Below are positions 44,557 to 55,500 of a stretch of DNA of 64,000 nt, piece by piece. A model generated the notes under the pieces. That model had not been told where the DNA came from and ran no database searches. It worked only from the letters and a program-made list of their open reading frames with translations. Source of the stretch: Candidatus Gastranaerophilales bacterium (GTDB lineage: Bacteria; Cyanobacteriota; Vampirovibrionia; Gastranaerophilales; Gastranaerophilaceae); NCBI GenBank assembly GCA_944326685.1, contig CALVEV010000018.1:1-64000 (forward strand), in the 5' to 3' direction. The stretch's first letter is position 1; each line of letters begins with the position of its first letter. The position numbers were made by a program, and so were the translations under genes.

Positions 44557-46413
44557 ATGTTCTGTAAATGTGATGAGAGTAAGAAAAACAAAAAACTAAT
44601 TAGAAAAGCGTTAAAAGCACTTGATAAAGAAAATTTTGTTTTGATTATGCACGGTAGTAGTTTCCCATCAGAAAATGGAGAAAATACAGGTTTCGGAACA
44701 ATTAACTCTAATGCTGGTAAAGCGATTATAGATTATGCTGACGGGTTATTTGATGCAATCCAACTTGGACCTGCAGGTAAAACTAAAACTACGGATTCAT
44801 CTCCTTATACAGGAACTATTTTCTCTGGAAATCCACTGTTTATTGATTTAAAACAACTTACAACAAAAGAATGGAATAATATTCTTTCAGAAGAAACATA
44901 TAAAAAAGTTGTAGATAACAACCCAAACAAAAATACGAATAAAACAGCTTATTCATATATAACAAAAGCACAAAATGAAGCATTAAAAGAAGCATGGGAA
45001 AACTTTAAAAAAGAGAAAAAATTCCAAAAGGATTTTGAAAAATACAAAGAAAAAAATGATTTCTGGTTATGCAATGACTCATTATATGAAGCTTTATCTA
45101 TTGAACATAATAATGATTATTGGCCAATTTGGAAATCTGATTTAGATAAAAATTTATTAAATCCAAAATCACCAGAAGAAAAAGCAACTTCTGAAAAAAG
45201 AATTTCTGAAATCCAAGAAAAATATGCAGATGAAATTGACTTCTATAAATTCTGCCAATTCGTTTTATATAAACAAATTGAAGAAACAAAAAAATATGCA
45301 TTAAAACATGGAATAAAAATGATTGCAGATAGACAAGTAGCATTTTCTGATAGAGATACTTGGGCATATCAATCATTATTCTTAGATGGTTGGATGTTAG
45401 GTTGTCCACCTGATTACTTCTCAAAAGACGGTCAAGCATGGGGATTCCCTGTAATGGACCCAGAAAAATTATATAATGCTGATGGTTCTTTAGGTGAAGG
45501 TGGTAAGTTAATGAAGAACCTATTCAAAAAAATGTTTGAAGAAAACCCTGGGGGTGTAAGAATTGACCACATTGTAGGTTTAATTGATCCTTGGGTTTAC
45601 AAAGTAGGCAAAAAACCTCTTCCAAACCAAGGTGCAGGACGTTTATTCTCATCACCTGAACATTCTGAATTAGCTAAATATGCTATTGCTAGAATGGAAG
45701 ATTTGGATGAAACTCTTGAATCTGATAAAGAAAAAAGAGTTAAAACTTTAGATAAAAAACAAATTAAACAATACGGTAAATTAATTGAAGATATAGTTAT
45801 TGCAGCTGCAAAAGAATGTGGACAAGATAAAAACTCAATTGTTTGCGAAGACTTAGGAACATTGACAAACCCTGTTGCTGCTGTAATGAAAGAATACAAA
45901 CTTCAAGGAATGAGATTAACTCAATTTGTAAAACCAGAAAAAGATGACCACCCATATCGTTGCAAAAATATCGACAGAGATTGTTGGGCAATGGTTGGAA
46001 CTCATGACAATGAACCTATTGCAATGTGGGCTGATTCAATGATTCACACACATGAAGGTTACTTACATGCTAAAAATCTTGTAGAAGATATGTTTGCTGA
46101 TTTTGAAGGCAATAAAGATGATATTATTGTTAGATTAACTAATGATACAGAATTTTTAAGAAAAATCAAACTTGCTGAAATGTTTGCAAGTAAAGCAAAA
46201 AATATTCAAATGTTCTTTACTGATTTCTTTAATATTAAAGATGTTTATAACCGCCCTGGTACATCAGGAGATGAAAATTGGTCATTAAGACTTCCTGATA
46301 ACTATAAAGATATTGAACCAATTAATCTTAAAGAAATCCTTGCAATTGCTATCAATTCTAGAGGTAAAGATTTTGCTAAAAAACATGATAAACTATTAAA
46401 AGAACTTGGTTAA
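44557..46413 (+). CDS. malQ: 4-alpha-glucanotransferase (GH77)
   Basis: Transfers alpha-1,4-glucan segments; used in glycogen and maltodextrin metabolism. The GH77 catalytic Asp, Glu and Asp are seen in GGVRIDHIVGL (about 330), IVCEDLGTL (about 429) and MVGTHDNEP (about 482). DYFSKDGQAWGFPV matches the substrate loop. The 618 residues are longer than typical MalQ (about 500) because of a charged helical insertion at about 110-235. The first 30 residues are Lys-rich with two Cys. Strong GAAGGAG ribosome site. The TPR-NHL gene follows after 3 bases. Confidence 0.9.
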   Translation: MFCKCDESKKNKKLIRKALKALDKENFVLIMHGSSFPSENGENTGFGTINSNAGKAIIDYADGLFDAIQLGPAGKTKTTDSSPYTGTIFSGNPLFIDLKQLTTKEWNNILSEETYKKVVDNNPNKNTNKTAYSYITKAQNEALKEAWENFKKEKKFQKDFEKYKEKNDFWLCNDSLYEALSIEHNNDYWPIWKSDLDKNLLNPKSPEEKATSEKRISEIQEKYADEIDFYKFCQFVLYKQIEETKKYALKHGIKMIADRQVAFSDRDTWAYQSLFLDGWMLGCPPDYFSKDGQAWGFPVMDPEKLYNADGSLGEGGKLMKNLFKKMFEENPGGVRIDHIVGLIDPWVYKVGKKPLPNQGAGRLFSSPEHSELAKYAIARMEDLDETLESDKEKRVKTLDKKQIKQYGKLIEDIVIAAAKECGQDKNSIVCEDLGTLTNPVAAVMKEYKLQGMRLTQFVKPEKDDHPYRCKNIDRDCWAMVGTHDNEPIAMWADSMIHTHEGYLHAKNLVEDMFADFEGNKDDIIVRLTNDTEFLRKIKLAEMFASKAKNIQMFFTDFFNIKDVYNRPGTSGDENWSLRLPDNYKDIEPINLKEILAIAINSRGKDFAKKHDKLLKELG

Positions 46414-46416
46414 TTC

Positions 46417-47253
46417 ATGAAAAATAAATTAATAATAATTATTTTAGGTTTATTACTGCTTTCAACTCCTGCTTTTTCAAAGGAGAAGGAAGCAGTAATT
46501 CCTGTTGATGCAAAACTTGAATATAATAATGGGCTTGATATGTATAAACTTGGCAAGTATGAAGAAGCTATTGCTTGCTTTAGAACTGCTATAAGATTAT
46601 ACCCTGACTATGTTGATGCATATTATAACCTTGGCTCAATTCTAGATTATTTAAACCAAGGGGATGAAGCTATCTATGTATTAAAGCAAATAATGACTAG
46701 AAAACCTGACGATGATGAAGCCGCGTTTAAAATTGCTAAAATTGCAGTAAAATTAGGAGACAGAACTACTGCTAGCCAATATATATCAATGATTCCAAAT
46801 ACTAGCGAATATTATATTCAAGCAAAAGAATTAATGATGAAACACGGACTACAATCAATAAAAACTAATAATACAAAATCAAAAATTTCCCAACAAAGTG
46901 GAGGATATCTTAATATTACAAGCCCAACAGGTATAACAACAGATAGTGAAGGTAACGTTTATATTGCAAGTTTTACCGAAAATGCAATAATAAAAATTAC
47001 TCCTGATAATAAAAGAATAATATTCTTTAAAAACTCAATACTAAAAGGCCCTATATCTATAGCTAGCGATTCAAATGGAAACATGTACATTGCAAACTTC
47101 AATGCCAATAATGTATTAAAACTATCTAAATTTGGAAAAGCTGAAGTATTTATATCAAATGCACAAAAACCATATTCAGTACATGTCGGTGGAAATATGT
47201 TATTTGTTTCTTGCCAAGGCTCAAATTCAGTTATTAGAAAAAGAATTAACTAG
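46417..47253 (+). CDS. Exported TPR and NHL-repeat protein
   Basis: A 278-residue protein with a signal peptide (MKNKLIIIILGLLLLSTPAFS). Two to three TPR units at about 33-140 (YKLGKYEEAIACFRTAIRLY) are followed by NHL-like beta-propeller units at about 168-275 (SPTGITTDSEGNVYIASF, ISIASDSNGNMYIANF). Only about three blades are present, so the propeller would be incomplete. It starts 3 bases after malQ with no ribosome site, implying coupling. Its 3' end overlaps the convergent CBS gene by 8 bases. Confidence 0.8.
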   Translation: MKNKLIIIILGLLLLSTPAFSKEKEAVIPVDAKLEYNNGLDMYKLGKYEEAIACFRTAIRLYPDYVDAYYNLGSILDYLNQGDEAIYVLKQIMTRKPDDDEAAFKIAKIAVKLGDRTTASQYISMIPNTSEYYIQAKELMMKHGLQSIKTNNTKSKISQQSGGYLNITSPTGITTDSEGNVYIASFTENAIIKITPDNKRIIFFKNSILKGPISIASDSNGNMYIANFNANNVLKLSKFGKAEVFISNAQKPYSVHVGGNMLFVSCQGSNSVIRKRIN

Positions 47254-47446
47254 CAAGTTCCTTAATTGAATCATAGCGAACGATTCCAATAATCTTTTTA
47301 TTCCAAGGGCTTTCAAAGACTGGAATAGATTGTAAATTAACTTCTTTCATTATTTTTGCAATAACTGATACACTATTTTGCGGATAAGCTGCAATTGTTG
47401 CAGTCGAAACTCCTGCAGAAATATAATCTGAGATGATTTTATTCAT
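47246..47446 (-). CDS. Single-CBS-domain small protein
   Basis: A 66-residue protein that is essentially one CBS motif: VSVIAKIMKEVNLQSIPVFE and KIIGIVRYDSIKEL give the usual alpha-beta-beta-alpha order. CBS domains normally pair in one chain and bind adenine nucleotides, so this one should dimerise or dock on another protein. AAAGG lies 10 bases before the ATG. It is upstream of nothing on its strand within 7 kb except opposite-strand genes, and downstream of the GGDEF gene by 99 bases. Confidence 0.72.
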   Translation of the reverse strand: MNKIISDYISAGVSTATIAAYPQNSVSVIAKIMKEVNLQSIPVFESPWNKKIIGIVRYDSIKELAS

Positions 47447-47545
47447 TAATACATAACCTTTAATTTGAATTATTAATCTAATACTATATTATTCCCTAAA
47501 GTATGATAAACAAACCCTAAGTAACGTAGGTCAATCGGGTAATAT

Positions 47546-49435
47546 TTATTCACTCTTCAAAAGCATTATAAATTCATCTGCTAAATGCTTACTCCATTTT
47601 TTATCAGCATCTTCTAATAAAACCTCAATTGCAGCATCTTTTGATAAAGCTTTTCTATATGGACGAGGTTGAGTTAACGCAAAATAAGCATCTATTATTA
47701 ATACCATTTGAGATGTCAAAGGAATGTCTTCTCCAGAAACTTTATTAGGATACCCTGTTCCATCCCAATATTCATGGTGATTTTCTATTATAGGGATAAT
47801 ATCTTGGACATTTGAAATAGGTCTTAATATTTCATTTGCGGCAATAAGAGGATGCTTTTTAATTATATCTTTTTCATCTTCTGTTAAAGGAGTTCTTTTT
47901 TGTAAAACATCTTTAGGAATCATCAAATTTCCTATATCATATAATAAAACAGCTATCTTTAATCTATCAGTATCCTCTTTTGATAAATCAAATCTTTTAG
48001 CTAACATTCCTGCAAACATTGCTTTAGATTTTGCAATACCATCTTTATGATTTGGATTATAAATTTCTGACAATGTATCTGATATTGAAAATAAAGTTTC
48101 ATTATTTGAGCTAACTTCTTGTAACCTTTGAGAAAGAATATTCTTCATATTATCATCCAAAGGAATTCGATGTTTAGAAATCATCTCAACAAAAGTATCA
48201 ACAGCAATATTTTGCCAAGATTCAGACATCGGAATAGGTGTTGCCATTGTAACTCTATTTCTACCATTTTTTTTAGACAAATACATGGCTTGATCTGTAA
48301 GTTCTAATAATTCATTAACATTATCTGAGTGTTCAAGATATGTTGCAACTCCAATACTCGCAGTAACATTACCAATTACATCAATTTTACGAGATTCAAT
48401 AGCTTTTCGGATTCTTTCAGCAGCAACCATACCACCTTGAGAATCAACACCAGGAAGAAGAATATTAAATTCTTCGCCACCCATTCTTGCAACAACATCA
48501 ATAGATCTAGCATTTGATTTTAAAGCATTTGCAACTGTTCTTATTGCTACATCTCCATATGCGTGACCATATTTATCATTAATTTGTTTTAAATGATCTA
48601 AATCAATCCCAACAATAGTAAATTTTTGATTTTGACGTTGTGACCTTAAAATTTCTTTTTGCAAAAACTCTTCAAAATAACGTCTATTATTTAATCCTGT
48701 TAAACTATCTGTAATTGCTTGTTCTTTTACTGTTTGGAAAAGATTGGCAATTGTAATAGCTAATTCAATCTGTTTGGAAAATAAATCTAAAAAGTTTTTT
48801 TCAGATTCACTCATATCTGTACGAGATGAAAATACAACCAGAGAGCCCCAATGTTCATTGTTTTGGTTTAGAGGAACAACAATATAAGATTTCCAATTAG
48901 TAGATTTTATTAATTTTAATCTCTTAGTTCTATCAATCTCAGGAAACATGTTTTCTAAACATTCATCTAAATTTTTGCTTTGATAAATTTGATTTGCTTT
49001 TACAGCATAATCTCTTACTTCTGTATGTTCGTAATTTATTCTTGAATCATAAAGCGATTTTGAAAAAATAGAAGTTAGTTTATCAATAAACTCACAAGAT
49101 GAATCAGCAACAATATTAATATATTCACCAATATCATCTGCTTTAACTTGAATAATTGCACTATATAAATATCCTAATTCACCTTGCAAACTACTAACAA
49201 TTGAATCTAAGATATTTGTTAAAGGTTCAGATGAATTCATCATCTGCCATATGTGTTGAACTGTAAGTAAACGTTGGTTAGCAATTTGAAGTTCTTGAGT
49301 TCTCTCTTCAATTTCTGCCTCAAGTCTTAAATTCTTTTCATAAACTTCTAAAAAGTCTTTCTTAGATGTATATATATTAGACTCTATGTTATTTACTTGT
49401 TTTCTAAACTCTTCGAACTTTTTCCAGAAACTCAT
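47546..49435 (-). CDS. GAF-GGDEF-HD-GYP hybrid signalling protein
   Basis: A 629-residue protein. An N-terminal coiled coil (about 15-60) is followed by a GAF-like domain (about 70-235), a diguanylate cyclase domain with intact GGEEF at 319-323 (RMGGEEFNIL), and an HD-GYP domain at about 455-620 with HHEYWDGTGYP. In the HD-GYP part the HD pair reads YD (LLYDIGN, 499-500): the metal-binding His is replaced by Tyr. It is therefore likely to make cyclic di-GMP while its phosphodiesterase half is impaired or regulatory. GAGGGT precedes the ATG. Confidence 0.88.
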   Translation of the reverse strand: MSFWKKFEEFRKQVNNIESNIYTSKKDFLEVYEKNLRLEAEIEERTQELQIANQRLLTVQHIWQMMNSSEPLTNILDSIVSSLQGELGYLYSAIIQVKADDIGEYINIVADSSCEFIDKLTSIFSKSLYDSRINYEHTEVRDYAVKANQIYQSKNLDECLENMFPEIDRTKRLKLIKSTNWKSYIVVPLNQNNEHWGSLVVFSSRTDMSESEKNFLDLFSKQIELAITIANLFQTVKEQAITDSLTGLNNRRYFEEFLQKEILRSQRQNQKFTIVGIDLDHLKQINDKYGHAYGDVAIRTVANALKSNARSIDVVARMGGEEFNILLPGVDSQGGMVAAERIRKAIESRKIDVIGNVTASIGVATYLEHSDNVNELLELTDQAMYLSKKNGRNRVTMATPIPMSESWQNIAVDTFVEMISKHRIPLDDNMKNILSQRLQEVSSNNETLFSISDTLSEIYNPNHKDGIAKSKAMFAGMLAKRFDLSKEDTDRLKIAVLLYDIGNLMIPKDVLQKRTPLTEDEKDIIKKHPLIAANEILRPISNVQDIIPIIENHHEYWDGTGYPNKVSGEDIPLTSQMVLIIDAYFALTQPRPYRKALSKDAAIEVLLEDADKKWSKHLADEFIMLLKSE

Positions 49436-49478
49436 TGTTACCCTCGGGCATATTATACAATAGTTTTACAAACAAGTA

Positions 49479-49511
49479 AACAATCTGCAAATAAATAATT
49501 TGCAGATTGTT
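49479..49511 (-). terminator. Terminator after the 2157-residue gene
   Basis: Perfect 14-bp stem AACAATCTGCAAAT/ATTTGCAGATTGTT with a 5-base loop; on the minus strand it runs into TTTACTTGTTTG. It lies 20 bases beyond the stop. Confidence 0.82.
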
Positions 49512-49530
49512 ACTATATACAGATTAAATA

Positions 49531-52500
49531 CTAAAGTAATTCTGTTGTTATTTGCATACTAGAATTCGATTTTTTAGATGCGGCTATAAGCTTTGTATTA
49601 TTGTATTCTTCATATTCCGAATATTTTTTATTAAATATTTCTCGTTCGTTATGAGCAGGCGAATATTCTGGAATATCAAGCTTATTGATTAATCTATACA
49701 TCTTATCTAATACAACTAATCCTTGTTGAATATCTTGAATAGCACCATTTGCATTATTTGCTACAGTAGATGACGCAAGACCTATATATTGTTCAAAAAT
49801 AATCTTTTTAGGGATATTTGGATTTGCATCAACAACTTTTTTAGCATTATCCAATGCTTCTAAATACAATTTAACATTATCTTGATCGGTACTATCTTTT
49901 GTTTTTTCAATAAATTCTTTTTTAAGACTATCAACAACTTTTAAATAATCTTTATTATCATTAATAGAAGGATCTAATAACGGTTTAAACGTTTCTTCTG
50001 ATTTCTTTTGTATATCCGCTGTAGTTTCAATTATATCAACTACGTCATTAATATCTGTTTTTGCATCATTCACATCAAATAATTCATTCTCAGCTTTAAT
50101 AAATTTATCAGCTAAACCTAATTTATCAATAAACATAACAGCAGTGTCATCATTATTATTTAGTATTAAATGTTTAACCATATAATCAATAGAGAATGGT
50201 GAATCCATTGTTATAATAGATTTTGTTTTTGGATCTTGCAATGGAACATCATAGTTACTAAATTTTTCAGCAACAGCTGACGCATTACCAGTCTTTACAG
50301 CTTCCATTAAAGCTTCCTGTACTGATACTAAATCGGAAATTGTAAGAACAGAATTTAATAATGCTTCTGTTGAAGATAATTCTAATTTTGCATTTTTTGA
50401 AACATCTTTATCTTTTGAATGAACAGGACCATCTTTAGCAGATAATAATAAGAAATTTTCTAATATTTTCTCTGGTGTATTTGCAATATGATATTTTTTA
50501 TAATCACTTATTAACTTATCATTAGCATCTTGAACATTATCTGGGTTATAATTATTTTTTTGATTTAATGAAAGTTTAACAAAGTCATTAACTGATGCAA
50601 CTACTGAATTTTGATATTCTGGTTTAATATTACCTTTTACAAATTCATTAGTTTTTGTATTTATATTTGCTAAAGCATCATTAATATTATGCAAATAAGT
50701 TTTTTCTAACATAGACGCACTATTTAACATATGAATAGTATTTACAAAGGCTGAACCGTGTTTGGAATTAACATCTACATAATCCCTTACTGAAGCTTGA
50801 ATTTCTTTTTTAGTAAGTTTCTTTTCTGAGTTAGCCAAACTAGTTACATTTTGTTCAAATTCTGTTTGTTTGTCTTCTGGGACATATTCTAATAGTTGAT
50901 TATACATAATATTAAATATATTTTGAGTTTGCGCAGACATATTCTTATTGTCTACAGATGCAACTTTTGATTGTTTAATTATATTTATATCTGCATCTAA
51001 ACCATTTAAATAATTAGCTTTGGTTAATCCAAAATTTTTCTTATTTATAGAATATTTATCAATCTTTTGACTTAGATATTCACGTTTATCGCCTGTATTA
51101 TATCTTGAAATATCAGATTTTAATACTTCTGATACAAGTTCATTTAAGTCTTCTTTGATATCATTTTTATATCGAGGGTTAACTGTTATTAAAACACTAT
51201 CAAAACTTTTATTTAAATTATTAACGTCATTCTTAATACTATCTTTTATAAATTTTTCTGGAGTGATAGTTTTTAAATTATTAATTTCTTGATCCATGCC
51301 TGCAAACGCTTTTTTATAATCAGCACCAGTTGCATTTTTATCTAATTCAAGAATACTAGAAGCAGAATCATATGATTTTTTGATATCAGGATCATTATAA
51401 CAACGAGTTACAAATTCACCAGCTAAATTATTAATTCTTGCAACTTGTTTACTAGATAATCTTGAAGAATCAGAAAGAGAATTTATTTCTTTTGATAAAT
51501 TATCATGTAAATTATATACTTTTAAGGTACTCTTCTTTTGATTAATTGTTGACACTGAAGATACCAACATATTATTAATAACATCTTCAACCTTAGAAAA
51601 GGCATCTTGATTAAGAACCTCAATCTTAGGATAAGCAGGGAACATATTATAATTTCTTCTAGCATGTTCCTTATTTTTATTAAATAATTTTTCATAATTT
51701 AAAGTTGATAAAGAATAATTAAAATCTCTATACAAATCATCAAATGTTCGACCACCTTTACCAGTATTTGGATCAGCATTAATATATAGAGCACCTTGTT
51801 GATGTTTATATAACTTATGATATTTATAAGAAGGCTTGGTTTCTGATAGTTGAACATCTTTAAGTAATTCTTTTTGGAACATAACATTACGCAATGTTGA
51901 TTCAGTCTTTTCATCAGACGCTTTGAATCTTCTTAGCATTTCATAACCAGTATAATCTTTTATTCCTAAATCCTTATGAGTAACATCTGAAGTTTCCTTC
52001 TTAAATTCTTCTGTTGTCATGTCTTGAAGACGTCTATATTCTTTTACGAAATCAGCATTTGTTTCCGGATTATATTTTCTATCAATATAAGCTGATAATG
52101 CTTTAAATTTAGTAGATGTATTATTTACATCTTCTTCATTAAAATACAATTCATCAGATAAACTCTTTGTTAAATTCTCCTTAATTTCTTCTTTTGCCTT
52201 TTGAGCAGAATCTGAATCAGGAACAACCTTGTCAAATTGTTTTAAAGTTTTATTAACCATAAAACCAATTGTATTCTTTAAGCTTCCATCAAATTGTTTG
52301 ATTTCATCTCCTTCATACATAGCTGTATTTTTTATAATTTCGACTTTTTCTTTATCTTTTAATTTAATCTTATTGTTTCTTAAGGCATCTGATATAATTG
52401 AATAAGCTTTATTTTTAGATTTATTTAATGCATATGAATATAATACTTTTGGTTCTTTACCAAATGCATAATCAAAGTAACTTCTTGCATTTTCATCTCT

Positions 52501-55500
52501 TTGTTTTTCAAAAGCTTTTACTTCTTCTACAGTATTAGCTTTTGCTAATTCTTTCCAATCTACCCCTTTAGGGAATGAACGAGTTAATGCAACTTTTTCA
52601 AAGTTAACTTTTATTGGATCATTATCAGCTAATGCATTATAATCAGCTTCTGAATCAATACCTTTATTAAAGTTATCAGTATATAATCTTTTTTCTATTT
52701 TTTCAAAATCTTGATGATATGATACACCGGCTTTTTTATTTTTATCAATTTGTTCTCTAATTTCTGCCTGTGTCATATTAGAAGCATAATCTTTTAAATC
52801 TTCTACATATTCGTTTGTTGGAGAGAAAATAGTATCTTTCAACTCCCCAGCTACACGTTTCACACTACCATCATCGCCTGGCAATATAACATCGTATAAA
52901 ATTGCAAATTTAAAACCTTCATTATTCTTTGAAAATTTTTTCAATGCTTTACTCTTAGGAATTTCTGGAATAACTTCACCAGATTTATACATTAAATCTT
53001 CAACATAGTTACCGTTTCTATACTTATCATTGGTGATATAACCTGTTCTACCACCTCTATTATCACTATAATCAGTATGTTTTACACCTTCAGAATCTAC
53101 CCAAGTATTTTCCAATTCTGAAGCGCCCCAAGTATTATCATGATATAAAACATCTTTACCATTTATTGGTGAAATTTCTGCAACATACTGAGCATGACCA
53201 CCCATTCTATCATGGAATACGGACGATCCTGTAACACCTGAATGTGGATTATTCTTTATTTTATCAAAAGCTTTTTCAATATCTAAAGTTGATTGATATT
53301 TTCTATCAGTCATTTGCTGAATAATTTTTACTTCTTTTTCTGCATTTAAACCACCAGAGATTTGAGGGGCCCAATAACTACCAGTCGAAACACCAACTTT
53401 TCTTGAATGTTCCTCTAATGGCTTACGTATTTCATTAAGAACAAATGCTTCTTCTTTATTAACTTCTGAATACATTTTATTTATAGATTTACTTATACGT
53501 TTTAATGTATCTTTTTCTCCAGATGTTAATTTATACAATGAAGGATCAGAAATCTTTCCTTGTCTTGATGAAAATTCATCTTCTGAACGTAATTTATCAA
53601 TTTTATCAAATCTATCACGTAAAGGTATTAGTTCTTTTTCTGGTATAATTTCACCTTTTTTCTCCATTACGTTTAAAACAGCATCATCTGCAAATGCAGA
53701 ATTTAAAATTTTATTATTTTCATCTCTTACAGTCATCAAGGAACGAACAAAAGAGATATTAGTTGAAAGGTTATTAAATGATTTACCTATTGCCATCAAT
53801 TTTTTCATTGATTCTTCTTGTGAACTACCTTCTGGAATATTATTAGCTTGATTAAATGATGACAATATAGCTTGATTATAATCATCTTCTGGATTTCTAA
53901 CAGCATCCATAACTAAATTATATGAATCTGCAAAGGCTTGCAATTGACTTTTATAACCCATTTTATTGAAAATTTGAGTATATTCCTTATCGGTTGCACC
54001 ATTTGCTAATGTTTTTTCAAACTTAGTATATTCTTTTAAGACTTTTGCCTTATCAGGTTTAGCTAATCCCATTGAGAAAGCAGAATCTGCTAATGTTTGT
54101 TTATCACCACTCGCTACCAATGCTTTCATTCCGCTAACTTCTGAAAGTAATGCATGTTTCCTATCACCAAAACCTAGTAAACTATATCCTTGATCTAATG
54201 TTTTAGTAAGAAGAGTATCTACACCTACCTTCAATTCTTTCATATTTTCTAAAACATCTTCTTTTTTAGGTTCAACTCCTAAAACAGCTGCAAAATGGTT
54301 AATATAGTTTTTATCTCCGGTTTTTTGAATATGATTAACAACTTTAGATAAGTTCTCAGATAATAAAGTTTCATTATCATTTACATCATATTTAATCATT
54401 TTATCAATTTTATAATTTTTATCTGTTAATGAAACTTTAACTTGATTTCTATATGCTGCAGCTGCAGTATATAGCTTTCTTGCATTTGACATTTTGGCAG
54501 CTTGAGAATTTGAAGGATGCAAATCTTTTTGGATAGAATTTGATGTTTCTATCAATTCTCTTATATTTGTTACATTTTTCTCCAATGCAGATGAATTAAT
54601 ATTAGTATTTGTGCTTAAAAGAAATTCTTTAACTTTTTTATCTTTCATCTTTGATTCTTCATTTGGAATAAAATGATATTTTGCAGTTCCATCTTTTACT
54701 TGGTCGATTTCTGAAGAAGTACCTTTTTTCAACGACAATAATTTTGAAGTTATATTATGAATTTCTTTATCTGTTGCATTAGGAAGAACTTCTCTAACAT
54801 CAGATTTTAATTGCTGATTAATATTCTGTAGATATTTCATATCTTTCTCTTTATTTTGAATACTTTCTGATGTTGAAATATCTTTATTAATTTGCATTTT
54901 TTTTGCATTTCCAATAGCTTCTTTGGAAACCAATAATGCTTGATAATATTTATGCTTTGTAGCTAAATCTTTATCTTCCATAAGATTCATAAAATGATTA
55001 TCATATTCAGCACCAAAATTCTCAGTATCAAACGGAACATAATACATTTGAGGTTTATTAGATGCCCCATAATTATTTGCGATATTCATCCATTGTAAAG
55101 TTGAAGCATCTACTATTCGATAACCTTTTTTCTGAGCAGCATCAAAATCAATATCAACTTTATCAACTGGAATTCTTTGTCCTTTTCCTAATTGAGTTTT
55201 GTCATAAATCATTACATGAGGAGTATCATCTAATTCTGATAATAAATTATCAACATAACTTGGTTTGTCCTCATATGCCATAGTTTTCCTAGCAATAGAA
55301 ATTGCCGCACACATACCATGAGATTTTTGATTAATTGCTTTTATATTTGGTACTTTTGATTCAGGTGTATCTACAACTAAATCATTTATCATTTCAGCTA
55401 AAACTTGTGTTTTTTTACCTTCTAATTGAGGATTTATTTTATATTTATCACTCATAAAGTAATCTAATCTATTTAAAACATATTTTTTCTGTTTTATAGG

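Noticed and set aside
44557..46413. malQ insertion (residues about 110-235) as an extra functional domain
   Set aside because: The stretch is charged and helical with no recognisable motif; other MalQ enzymes also have variable insertions here.
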